Part shown: positions 36,200 through 43,877 of the stretch, one piece after another | Position numbering within the stretch: position 1 is the stretch's first letter | Layout of the letters: each line of letters begins with the position of its first letter | Source: Streptomyces olivaceus | GTDB taxonomy: Bacteria; Actinomycetota; Actinomycetes; Streptomycetales; Streptomycetaceae | DNA length: 64,000 nt | Direction: 5' to 3' | Assembly (NCBI RefSeq): GCF_000721235.1 | Contig: NZ_JOFH01000016.1 | Location: forward strand, 62,001 to 126,000 | Program-made: the position numbers and the translations under genes | Notes under the pieces: generated by a model | Told to the model about the DNA's origin: nothing | What the model saw: only the letters and a program-made list of their open reading frames with translations | Databases searched by the model: none

Positions 36200-37309
36200 A
36201 TGGGAAGCATGGGTGGGGTCGCGGGCGGGGAACTCGGCGCGGAACAGGTGGAGGCGGCCGTCGCGGGCGCCGTCGCGCTGCTGGCGACGGCGGCGGACCG
36301 GGACTGGGATGCGGTGCGGGCGGGGCGGCTGGAGTGGAGCTGCCGGTACACGGCGGAGCACGTCGCGGGCGATCTCATCGCGTACGCCGGTCAGTTGGCC
36401 GGACGCGCCACCACGGCGTACGTGCCCTTCGAGATCACCCTGGACGAGGGCACGGGCAACGAGGGCGTGCTGCGGGTGATCGAGACGACCGGCGCCCTGC
36501 TCGCCGCCACCCTGCGCACCACCCCGCGCGAGGTCCGGGCCTTCCACCCGTACCCCTACCGCAGCGCGAACCGCGAGGGCTTCGCCGCCATGGGGGTCGC
36601 CGAGGTGCTCCTGCACACGCACGACATCGCGGAGGGCCTCGGCCTGTCCTACGAGCCGCCCGCCGGGCTGTGCGCGGACGTGCTGACCCGGCTCTTCCCG
36701 CACGTGCGGCCCGGCGGGGACGCCTGGCGCACCCTGCTGTGGGCCACCGGCCGCGGCGAGCTGCCCGGCCGCGCGCCGGTCACCGAGTGGCGCTGGCGCA
36801 ACAACCTGGTGGTCCCGGCCGAGCGGCTCACCCTCCAGGGCGTCACGCCCGCCGCCGCCACCGACCTCGCGGCGGGCGGCGACGGCGGTTTCGCGTGGGT
36901 CGACGGCGGCCCCCTGGAGGGCACCCGCTTCTCCGCCGGGATGGTGCTGAAGGCGTACGAGGCGGGCACGCACCGGCCGGAGTGGGGCGTCTTCGTGCTT
37001 GTCCGGCGCGCGGACGGGCGCGCGGTCGGCGGCATCGGGTTCCACGGGGCGCCGGACGAGGACGGCCGCGTGGAGATCGGCTACGACCTCGCCGAGGCCG
37101 CCCGGGGCAACGGCTACGCGACCGAGGGCCTGCGGGCGCTGTCCGCGTGGGCGCTGGACCGCGACGAGGTGACGTCCGTGTTCGCGACGACCGAGCCGCA
37201 CAACGCCGCGTCCCAGGCGGTGATCGCCCGCGCCGGTTTCCGCCGGGCCACGGTCGTGGAGGAGCACGGCGGGGAGAGCGGGCAGTACGCCTACGAGCTG
37301 CGCCGCTGA
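36200..37309 (+). CDS. Fusion protein: mycothiol-dependent (DinB-like) domain plus GNAT acetyltransferase
   Basis: The 369-residue protein combines an N-terminal DinB/maleylpyruvate-isomerase-like domain (EWSCRYTAEHVAGDLIAYAG, then EVLLHTHDIAEGLG) with a C-terminal GNAT domain from about residue 220. The GNAT part carries the acetyl-CoA loop region AEAARGNGYATEGLRALSAW and VIARAGFRRATVVEE. The combination suggests a thiol-linked or metal-assisted step coupled to acetylation, but no substrate is known. The start is ATG 36200, with ATG 36209 as alternative. It overlaps the convergent DUF4031 gene by 19 bp. Confidence 0.85.
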   Translation: MGSMGGVAGGELGAEQVEAAVAGAVALLATAADRDWDAVRAGRLEWSCRYTAEHVAGDLIAYAGQLAGRATTAYVPFEITLDEGTGNEGVLRVIETTGALLAATLRTTPREVRAFHPYPYRSANREGFAAMGVAEVLLHTHDIAEGLGLSYEPPAGLCADVLTRLFPHVRPGGDAWRTLLWATGRGELPGRAPVTEWRWRNNLVVPAERLTLQGVTPAAATDLAAGGDGGFAWVDGGPLEGTRFSAGMVLKAYEAGTHRPEWGVFVLVRRADGRAVGGIGFHGAPDEDGRVEIGYDLAEAARGNGYATEGLRALSAWALDRDEVTSVFATTEPHNAASQAVIARAGFRRATVVEEHGGESGQYAYELRR

Positions 37310-37569
37310 CCGCTCCCCTTGCGCCTGCGCAGTCCCGCCCCGTGCAGCAGCCGCACCACCTCGCGGCTGCTGACCTCCCGCGCACCGGCCGAGACCGCGT
37401 CGGCGTACCGGTGTGCGGGCAGGTCGTAGTGGTCGCGCTCGAAGGCGCGGCGGGGCACGCCGAGGGTCTCGGCGAACGCGTGCAGTTCGGCGTAGGAGAC
37501 GTCGCTGACCAGGTGCGACCAGAGGCGGCCGTGGCCCGGCCAGGCGGGCGGGTCGATGTAGAGGGTCAT
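37291..37569 (-). CDS. DUF4031 protein
   Basis: The 92-residue protein starts with MTLYIDPPAWPGHGRLWSHL and continues with SDVSYAELHAFAETLGVP, RAFERDHYDLPAHRYADA and a basic tail. This matches the DUF4031 family, whose function is unknown. It follows a small Cys-containing gene on the same strand by 13 bp, so the two probably form an operon. Confidence 0.85.
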   Translation of the reverse strand: MTLYIDPPAWPGHGRLWSHLVSDVSYAELHAFAETLGVPRRAFERDHYDLPAHRYADAVSAGAREVSSREVVRLLHGAGLRRRKGSGQRRSS

Positions 37570-37582
37570 CGGCGGGTCCTCA

Positions 37583-37960
37583 TCAGGAGGTGCCGCCAAT
37601 GGCCGCGCCGAGCGAACCGACCGCCGCCACGTCGACGCCGGCCTTGTGGCACACCCAGTGCGGGTCGGGGCCGAGTTCGGGCTCGACCTCCAGGGCGTGC
37701 GGGTCGCCGGAGCCGCACACCGGGCACAGCGGCCAGCGGCCGTACCGCTCAAGGAGCGCGTCCTGCACGTCCTGCGCGACCAGCCCGGCCACGTACGGCG
37801 CCCCGTCGGGCCACTGCTCGACCCACCAGCGCCGCTGCACGACGGACTCCTCGACCAGCGACACCACGTCCGGCTCGGCGACCTGGCCGGCCACCAGGTC
37901 GGCGAGGACGAGGGCACGGGCGGCGTGCAGCGTCTGCTCCAGGGGGCTGATGGGGTCCAT
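37583..37960 (-). CDS. Hypothetical protein with CPVCG zinc-knuckle-like motif
   Basis: The 125-residue protein is helical at the N-terminus (LEQTLHAARALVLADLVAGQ), then has RRWWVEQWPDGAPYVAGLVA and CPVCGSGDPHALEVE...HWVCHKAG, giving two Cys pairs or Cys/His that could bind a metal ion. The family is not recognised. It is the first gene of a two-gene leftward unit with DUF4031 and divergent from the RpiR regulator. Confidence 0.7.
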   Translation of the reverse strand: MDPISPLEQTLHAARALVLADLVAGQVAEPDVVSLVEESVVQRRWWVEQWPDGAPYVAGLVAQDVQDALLERYGRWPLCPVCGSGDPHALEVEPELGPDPHWVCHKAGVDVAAVGSLGAAIGGTS

Positions 37961-37992
37961 GCGTCCATTGTGCGCACTCCCGAACCGCGCTC

Positions 37993-38057
37993 TTGACCCG
38001 TGGACCGGAACGAAAATATCTTTCACGAGTGACCGATGAAGTGAAGGAAACTTTCGT
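37993..38057 (+). promoter_or_regulatory. rpiR promoter with two inverted operator copies
   Basis: TTGACC (37993-37998) and TATCTT (38017-38022), 18 bp apart, place the transcription start at about 38029, the GTG itself. An operator ACGAAA-N6-TTCAC at 38010-38026 overlaps the -10. A second copy in opposite orientation lies at 38041-38057 inside the gene. This fits autoregulation of a leaderless gene. Confidence 0.55.
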
Positions 38058-38985
38058 CCGTGCCTCCGGGGGCCGGCGCGCCACCGGCGGCGGCAGCGCG
38101 CCGCCCGCGCCCGCCGCCCTCGCGGCCAAGGTCCGCACGCTGGCGCCGTCGATGACCCGCTCCATGCAGCGGGTCGCCGAGGCCGTCGCGGGCGACCCGG
38201 CGGGCTGCGCTGCCCTCACGGTCACCGGCCTGGCCGAGCTGACCGGCACCAGCGAGGCGACCGTCGTGCGCACCGCCCGGCTGCTCGGCTACCCCGGCTA
38301 CCGCGACCTGCGCCTCGCGCTGGCCGGGCTCGCCGCCCAGCAGCAGTCCGGGCGGGCGCCCGCCATCACGACGGACATCGCGGTCGACGACCCGATCGCG
38401 GACGTGGTCGCCAAGCTGGCCTACGACGAGCAGCAGACCCTCGCCGACACCGCCGCCGGGCTCGACACCGTGCAGCTCGGCGCGGCCGTCGCCGCACTCG
38501 CCGCCGCCCGCCGCACCGACGTGTACGGCATCGGCGCCTCCGGCCTGGTCGCCCAGGACCTCACCCAGAAACTGCTGCGGATAGGGCTCATAGCCCACGC
38601 CCACAGCGACCCGCACCTCGCCGTCACCAACGCGGTGCAGCTGCGGGCCGGCGACGTCGCCCTCGCGATCACGCACTCCGGCTCGACGGGCGACGTCATC
38701 GAACCGCTGCGGGCCGCCTTCGAGCGCGGCGCGACGACCATCGCCGTCACCGGCCGCCCCGACGGGCCCGTCACGCAGTACGCCGACCACGTACTGACCA
38801 CGTCCACGTCGCGGGAGAGCGAGCTGAGGCCGGCGGCGATGTCGTCCCGGACGAGTCAGCTGCTGGTGGTGGACTGCCTGTTCGTGGGGGTGGCGCAGCG
38901 GACCTACGAATCGGCCGCACCCGCGCTGGCCGCCTCCTACGAGGCGCTGGCCCACCGGCACGGGCCGCTCCGCGGAAGGCCGTAG
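38029..38985 (+). CDS. RpiR-family regulator with SIS domain (MurR-like)
   Basis: The 318-residue protein has an N-terminal RpiR helix-turn-helix (LTGTSEATVVRTARLLGYPG) and a C-terminal SIS sugar-phosphate domain (YGIGASGLVAQDL, AITHSGSTGDVIEPLRAAF, TGRPDGPVTQYADHVL). It precedes murQ on the same strand by about 140 bp, so its natural ligand is probably MurNAc-6-phosphate or a related sugar phosphate. The GTG coincides with the predicted transcription start and has no ribosome site, suggesting a leaderless mRNA. The flanking inverted operators suggest autorepression. Confidence 0.9.
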   Translation: MTDEVKETFVRASGGRRATGGGSAPPAPAALAAKVRTLAPSMTRSMQRVAEAVAGDPAGCAALTVTGLAELTGTSEATVVRTARLLGYPGYRDLRLALAGLAAQQQSGRAPAITTDIAVDDPIADVVAKLAYDEQQTLADTAAGLDTVQLGAAVAALAAARRTDVYGIGASGLVAQDLTQKLLRIGLIAHAHSDPHLAVTNAVQLRAGDVALAITHSGSTGDVIEPLRAAFERGATTIAVTGRPDGPVTQYADHVLTTSTSRESELRPAAMSSRTSQLLVVDCLFVGVAQRTYESAAPALAASYEALAHRHGPLRGRP

Positions 38986-39025
38986 GACGGTCGTACCGCC
39001 GGGCACAGGGCCCAGCGCCCAGCCC

Positions 39026-39060
39026 ACCGGGCACCGGGCACCGGGCACCGGGCACCGGCA
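39026..39060. repeat. Tandem 7-bp repeats before murQ
   Basis: ACCGGGC is repeated four times without error, followed by ACCGGCA. It lies in the 143-bp spacer between the RpiR gene and murQ, about 70 bp upstream of the murQ start. Confidence 0.8.
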
Positions 39061-39128
39061 CAGCGCACCGAACGCATCACCCAGCAGACGCAGAGCGCCG
39101 ACAAGAGACCGGAGAGAGCCGCACCCTC

Positions 39129-40064
39129 ATGACCGCCACCCCCCGTCACCCCGACCTCCGTTCCCAGCTGGAGAGTCTCACCACCGAGGCGTTCCGGCCC
39201 GAGCTGGCCGAGATCGACCGGTTGCCGACGCTCGACCTCGCCCGGCTGATGAACGGTGAGGACACCACCGTGCCCGGCGCCGTCGCCGAGCGGCTGCCCG
39301 AGATCGCCGCCGCCGTGGACGCCGTGGCCGCCCGGATGGCGCGCGGCGGGCGGCTGGTCTACGCGGGCGCCGGTACGGCCGGCCGGCTGGGCGTACTGGA
39401 CGCCTCGGAGTGCCCGCCCACCTTCAACACCACTCCCGGGCAGGTCGTCGGCCTGATCGCGGGCGGCCCGGACGCCATGGTCACCTCCGTCGAGGGCGCC
39501 GAGGACTCCGCGGAGCTGGCCCGCGCCGACCTGGACGCCCTCGGCCTGACCGCCGACGACGCGGTGGTCGGCGTCTCCGCGTCCGGGCGCACCCCGTACG
39601 CGGTCGGCGCCGTGGAGCACGCCCGCGCGCTCGGCGCCCTGACCGTCGGCCTCGCCTGCAACCGGGGCAGCGCGCTCGCCGCGGCCGCCGAGCACGGGAT
39701 CGAGGTCGTCACCGGGCCGGAGCTGATCACCGGCTCGACGCGGCTGAAGGCCGGCACGGCGCAGAAGCTGGTCCTGAACATGCTCTCGACGATCACGATG
39801 GTCCGGCTCGGCAAGACGTACGGGAACCTGATGGTGGACGTCCGCGCCTCCAACGAGAAGCTGCGGGCCCGCTCGCGCCGTATCGTCGCGCAGGCCACCG
39901 GGGCGGCGGACGCGGACGTCGAGCGCGCGCTGGCCGCGACGGACGGCGAGGTCAAGCACGCGATCCTGGTCCTGCTGGCCGACGTGGACGGGCCGACGGC
40001 CGCCCGCCTCCTGGAGGAGTCCGCCGGGCACCTGCGGGCGGCGCTCCTGGCGGCGCGGGGCTGA
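39129..40064 (+). CDS. murQ: N-acetylmuramic acid 6-phosphate etherase MurQ
   Basis: The 311-residue SIS-domain enzyme has the MurQ motifs: LTTEAFRPELAEIDRL, GRLVYAGAGTAGRLGVLDAS, ECPPTFNT, SASGRTPYAVGAVEHAR and NLMVDVRASNEKLRAR. It cleaves the lactyl ether of MurNAc-6-phosphate to give GlcNAc-6-phosphate and lactate in cell-wall recycling. Its product feeds NagA, encoded at 56979-58124 in this window. It follows a MurR-like regulator gene in the same direction. Confidence 0.95.
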   Translation: MTATPRHPDLRSQLESLTTEAFRPELAEIDRLPTLDLARLMNGEDTTVPGAVAERLPEIAAAVDAVAARMARGGRLVYAGAGTAGRLGVLDASECPPTFNTTPGQVVGLIAGGPDAMVTSVEGAEDSAELARADLDALGLTADDAVVGVSASGRTPYAVGAVEHARALGALTVGLACNRGSALAAAAEHGIEVVTGPELITGSTRLKAGTAQKLVLNMLSTITMVRLGKTYGNLMVDVRASNEKLRARSRRIVAQATGAADADVERALAATDGEVKHAILVLLADVDGPTAARLLEESAGHLRAALLAARG

Positions 40065-40133
40065 GCGCCCCGGCCGGGCCGGGTGCGGTCGGGAGCGACG
40101 GGACGCGATCCGCCGTGTGCGATTCTGAGGGAC

Positions 40134-40703
40134 ATGAACCACGCCCAGCTGACCGCCCTGGGCCGCGCCCTGCGTCTCCTCGGTGAGCACGGCGAGGCCC
40201 TCACCACCGACTCGCCGGACGCCAAGCTGCACGAGGTCCGCGCGGACCTGAAGCGCGCGCTGGACCTGCTGGAGGACGGCATCACGACCGCCGTGCCCAG
40301 CACGCGCTGCGCGGAGCACCCGACGGGCCCGGTCGACGAGGCCGCCCCCGACCTGTGCCTGCTCTGCGAGACCCGCCGCCGCACCGCCCGCCGGGCCGAG
40401 TACAACGGCGGTCCGCTGCCCGCCCGCCCCACCGAGCCGGTCCCGTCCCGGTACGGCGTGCGGGGCGACCGTCCGCAGCCCCAGCAGCGCTGGCTGCCGG
40501 AGCTGTGGAACGGGCAGGCGTGGCAGCTGTGCGGCACCCCGCGCCGCGACCGCCGCGAGGCCGAGCTGTACATCGCGGCCCAACTGCGCGGACCGCGCGC
40601 GGCGATGGCGTACCGGCTCGTCCACGAGTTCACGGACTACGAGGTGCTGCGGGTGTGGGGGACGCCGGTACGGGTCGACATCGAGCCGATGAACGGCCTC
40701 TGA
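40134..40703 (+). CDS. Hypothetical protein, 189 aa
   Basis: The N-terminus is helical (NHAQLTALGRALRLLGEHG, then VRADLKRALDLLEDG). The middle holds CAEH and CLLCETRRRTARRAEYNGGP, with Cys residues that could bind zinc. The C-terminal part is WLPELWNGQAWQLCGTP and DRREAELYIAAQLRGPRAAM. The start ATG follows a GAGGGAC stretch. I do not recognise the family. It follows murQ by 70 bp but shows no obvious functional link, and is convergent with the SDR gene. Confidence 0.75.
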   Translation: MNHAQLTALGRALRLLGEHGEALTTDSPDAKLHEVRADLKRALDLLEDGITTAVPSTRCAEHPTGPVDEAAPDLCLLCETRRRTARRAEYNGGPLPARPTEPVPSRYGVRGDRPQPQQRWLPELWNGQAWQLCGTPRRDRREAELYIAAQLRGPRAAMAYRLVHEFTDYEVLRVWGTPVRVDIEPMNGL

Positions 40704-40739
40704 GACCGGCCCGGTATCGCCCCTGGAGCGCCGGGCGGC

Positions 40740-41489
40740 TCAGATCTGGTTCTCGCCGCCGTCGACGTACCAGTTGGCGCCGTAGACGAAGCTGCTCTGC
40801 CCCGAGGCGAGGAAGGCCACCACCGCGGCGACCTCCTCGGGGCGCCCCATCCGCCCGATGGCCGTGTCGGTGGCGAGCTTCTCGCGGACACCGGGCGCGT
40901 TCTCGGGGCCGAAGAGGTTGGTGATCCCCGGGGTGTCGACCGGTCCCGGGGAGACGGCGTTGACCCGGACGCCGCGGTCCTTGAGTTCGTTGGCCCAGCC
41001 CCGCGCGAAGGTCCGGACGGCGGCCTTCGAGGCGGCGTACAGGCTGAACGCCTCCGCTCCGTTCCCGGCGGCGGTGGAGGCGTTGAGGATCACCGAGGCA
41101 CCGTCGTTGAGCAGCGGCAGCGCCTTCTGCACGGTGAGCAGCGGGCCCCACACGTTGACGCCGAAGATCTGGTCGAAGTGCTCGTGGGTGATCTCCTCCA
41201 GCGGCACGAGGGCGGCCGTCGCCGCGTTGGCGAAGACCACGTCGAGGCCCTGGCCGCGGGCGCGGACCGCCTCGTAGAGCCGGTCCAGGTCGGCCGGGTC
41301 GGTGGTGTCGCCGGCCACTGCCGTGGCCCGTGCCGCGCCGATGGTCTCCACGGCCGCGTCCAGTTCGGCCTTGCGCCGGCCGGTGACGAACACGTGCGCT
41401 CCGTCGGCCGCCAGCCGGACCGCGCTGGCCAGGCCGATTCCGGTGCCGCCGCCGGTGACGACGGCGGTCTTGCCTTCGAGCTGTCCCAT
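40740..41489 (-). CDS. Short-chain dehydrogenase/reductase
   Basis: The 249-residue classical SDR has the cofactor motif GGGTGIG (about residues 14-20), NAAT at the end of strand 4, the catalytic Ser in LNASTAAG, YAASK for Tyr and Lys, and the PGPVDTPG loop. Arg residues after strand 2 (TGRRKAEL) favour NADPH. The substrate is unknown. It is divergent from a TetR gene across a spacer that carries a 22-bp palindrome, so the TetR protein probably controls it. Confidence 0.92.
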   Translation of the reverse strand: MGQLEGKTAVVTGGGTGIGLASAVRLAADGAHVFVTGRRKAELDAAVETIGAARATAVAGDTTDPADLDRLYEAVRARGQGLDVVFANAATAALVPLEEITHEHFDQIFGVNVWGPLLTVQKALPLLNDGASVILNASTAAGNGAEAFSLYAASKAAVRTFARGWANELKDRGVRVNAVSPGPVDTPGITNLFGPENAPGVREKLATDTAIGRMGRPEEVAAVVAFLASGQSSFVYGANWYVDGGENQI

Positions 41490-41509
41490 GGTGAATGACC
41501 TCCGCAAGA

Positions 41510-41565
41510 TTCAGTACCGATCGGTACTGAAAACGACCGTAGCACATCTGTACCGACCGATACGG
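41510..41565. promoter_or_regulatory. TetR operators between SDR and TetR genes
   Basis: A perfect 22-bp palindrome (41510-41531) is centred on TACCGATCGGTA. A second, weaker copy, TACCGACCGATA, lies within 41548-41565. Both lie between the divergent genes and should be bound by the adjacent TetR-family regulator. Confidence 0.65.
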
Positions 41566-41583
41566 AAGACGTAGAATGCCGTC

Positions 41584-42192
41584 ATGGAGACGCGACAGAA
41601 GGGGCCGGTCGGCCGCCCGAGGGGCTTCGACGCCGACGAGGCCCTGGAAAAGGCCATGCGGGTCTTCTGGGAGCGCGGCTACGAGGGCGCCAGCCTCACC
41701 GACCTGACCAGCGCCATGGGCATCACCCGCACCAGCATGTACGCGGCCTTCGGCAACAAGGAGGACCTGTTCCGCAAGGCGCTGGAGCGCTACGAGGAGG
41801 GCCCCGCCGCCTATGTGGCGCGCGCCCTGCGCAAGCCCACCGCCCGCGAAGTGGCCGGGGCGTTCCTCGACGGCGCGGTGCACACCAGTACGCGCCCCGG
41901 GTGCCCGTCCGGCTGCCTGGGCGTCCAGGGCTCCCTCGCCGCGGGCGAGACGGGGCGCGCCGCGCGGGACCTGCTCGCCGACTGGCGCAACGAGGGCGTC
42001 ACACGCCTCCGGGACCGGTTCCGGCAGGCCGTCGACGACGGGGACCTGCCGGCCGGGTCCGACCCCGCGGTCCTCGCGCGCTACCTCATGACCGTCGCCA
42101 ACGGCATCTCCGTGCAGGCCGCCGGCGGCGCGGGCCGCGACGACCTGGGGCAGGTGGCCGACGTGGCGCTGCGCGGCTGGCCGCCGGCGTGA
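41584..42192 (+). CDS. TetR-family regulator (YxaF/AcrR-type)
   Basis: The 202-residue protein starts with GRPRGFDADEALEKAMRVFW and has the HTH SLTDLTSAMGITRTSMYAAF (about residues 38-57). The C-terminal domain contains RPGCPSGCLGVQGSLA, typical of a subgroup that controls adjacent oxidoreductases and may sense quinones or electrophiles through Cys residues. It probably represses the divergent SDR gene and itself through the palindromes upstream. Confidence 0.9.
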   Translation: METRQKGPVGRPRGFDADEALEKAMRVFWERGYEGASLTDLTSAMGITRTSMYAAFGNKEDLFRKALERYEEGPAAYVARALRKPTAREVAGAFLDGAVHTSTRPGCPSGCLGVQGSLAAGETGRAARDLLADWRNEGVTRLRDRFRQAVDDGDLPAGSDPAVLARYLMTVANGISVQAAGGAGRDDLGQVADVALRGWPPA

Positions 42193-42282
42193 CGGCGACC
42201 GGACCGACGGCGACCGGCTGACGACGGCGACCGGCCCGCGCCGCCGAAGCGTCGCGGGCCGGGAGCAGGCGATTCGGAAGCG

Positions 42283-43815
42283 CTACGCCTCCGGGTCGAG
42301 CAGCGGCAGCGGCGCGAACTCGTACCCCTCCCACAGGCGCCGGGACGTCTCCCGCGGGTACGGCGCGACGGTCGGCTCGGCGTCCAGGATCTGGACGAGG
42401 CGGCGGTCCGTGTCGTACGCGGGCCAGCCCGGGTCGCCGGTGCGGGCGAACGCCGTCCAGGAGGAGCGGAACCGCGACGACAGGGCCAGCGCCTCCTCGG
42501 ACGGCTCCGCGCCCTCGAACTGGAGCAGCGCCAGGCCCGCCTGGAAGGTGCCGAAGAGGAGGGGGATGTCCAGGGCGTGACAGGCCCCGAGGGCACCGCC
42601 CCGGGCCGGGGCGGGCCAGGCGAGTTCGTAGACGTGGGCCCGGCCGCCGCCCGCGAGGTGGGCCTCGGCCAGGTGCAGGGACGGCATCGCGAACAGCCAG
42701 TCGGTCTGGAGGCGTTCGTAGAGGTCGTCGGCCGAATCCTGCGGGAACGCGGCGCGGTAGGCCGCCTCGCCGCCCGGGGCGTACAGGCGCAGGGCGGCGC
42801 CCGCGCGCTCCTCGCCGATCTCGCCGAGCCGGCCCGCCAGCGCGGAGAACAGGCGCGTCTCGTCGCGGTTGTGGCCGACCAGCAGGTCGATGTCGCGGGC
42901 CGCGCCGGACGCGAGCGCCCGCCACGGCGTGACCGGGAGGATCTCGCCGTCCACGACCGGCGCGTACGGGGTGACCGTGGGCGCCGCCCGGCCCCACCGG
43001 GCGACGTTGCCGGGCATCTTCGGGGCGAGGGCCTGGCCCGCCTTGACGAGCTGGTCCGGCGCGACGTCCGAGAGGTCGGTGACGGTCGGGTCCAGGCCCA
43101 GCTCGGCGGCGAGGGCGGCACCGAGGTCCCGGGCGAGTCCGGCGGAGAAGAACGTGCCCGGCACGCTCTGGGCGACGGCCCGCTGGAAGAGGCCCTGCGC
43201 ACGGGGCATCGCCAGCAGGGCGGCCACGGAACCGGCGCCCGCCGACTCGCCGAAGACGGTGACCCGGTCGGGGTCGCCGCCGAACGCGGCGATGTTCTCC
43301 TGCACCCAGGCCAGCGCCGCCACCTGGTCGAGCAGGCCGCGGTTGGCGGGGGCGCCCTCGATGTGGGCGAAACCCTCCATGCCCACGCGGTAGTTGAGGG
43401 TGACGACGACGAGGTCGCCGTCGGCGGCGATGCGGTGGGCGTCGTAGGCGGGGCTGCCGGAGTGGCCGAACTTGTAGGAGCCGCCGTGGATCCAGACCAT
43501 GACCGGACGCCGGGCGGCCGGGTCGGGCGCGGGGGTCCAGACGTTGAGCGTCAGCCAGTCGTCGCCGTCGGGGACGTCCGGCGGGCCGGCTGCGCCGGCG
43601 TCCTGCGGGGGCGGCGGGCCGAAGGCGTACGCGTCACGTATGCCGTCCCAGGGGCGGGCGCGGCGCGGGGCGGCGAACCGGGCGGCCCCCACCGGGGGCT
43701 GGGCGAAGGGGATGCCGCGGAAGACGGCCGATCCGCCCTCGCTCCGGCCGCGCACCGCACCGCAGGCGGTGCGCACCACGGGTTCGGCTGACTCCACGGG
43801 TCCAGGGATCGTCAT
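42283..43815 (-). CDS. Type-B carboxylesterase
   Basis: The 510-residue alpha/beta-hydrolase has the carboxylesterase B layout: an early IPFAQPPVGAARFAAP, DWLTLNVWTP, oxyanion HGGSY, nucleophile elbow GESAGAGS (Ser about residue 188), an acidic residue in the HNRDETRLF region and a late catalytic His in GACHALDIPLLFG. It hydrolyses carboxylic esters; the substrate is unknown. There is no signal peptide. It precedes the convergent end of the TetR gene; the next gene upstream, an Old Yellow Enzyme, runs in the same direction 62 bp away. Confidence 0.92.
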   Translation of the reverse strand: MTIPGPVESAEPVVRTACGAVRGRSEGGSAVFRGIPFAQPPVGAARFAAPRRARPWDGIRDAYAFGPPPPQDAGAAGPPDVPDGDDWLTLNVWTPAPDPAARRPVMVWIHGGSYKFGHSGSPAYDAHRIAADGDLVVVTLNYRVGMEGFAHIEGAPANRGLLDQVAALAWVQENIAAFGGDPDRVTVFGESAGAGSVAALLAMPRAQGLFQRAVAQSVPGTFFSAGLARDLGAALAAELGLDPTVTDLSDVAPDQLVKAGQALAPKMPGNVARWGRAAPTVTPYAPVVDGEILPVTPWRALASGAARDIDLLVGHNRDETRLFSALAGRLGEIGEERAGAALRLYAPGGEAAYRAAFPQDSADDLYERLQTDWLFAMPSLHLAEAHLAGGGRAHVYELAWPAPARGGALGACHALDIPLLFGTFQAGLALLQFEGAEPSEEALALSSRFRSSWTAFARTGDPGWPAYDTDRRLVQILDAEPTVAPYPRETSRRLWEGYEFAPLPLLDPEA

Positions 43816-43877
43816 CCCACGGACCCTACGCCGTGGTGCGCACCGCGCCCGGCCGAGGGCCTGTCGGGCGGCCCGGC

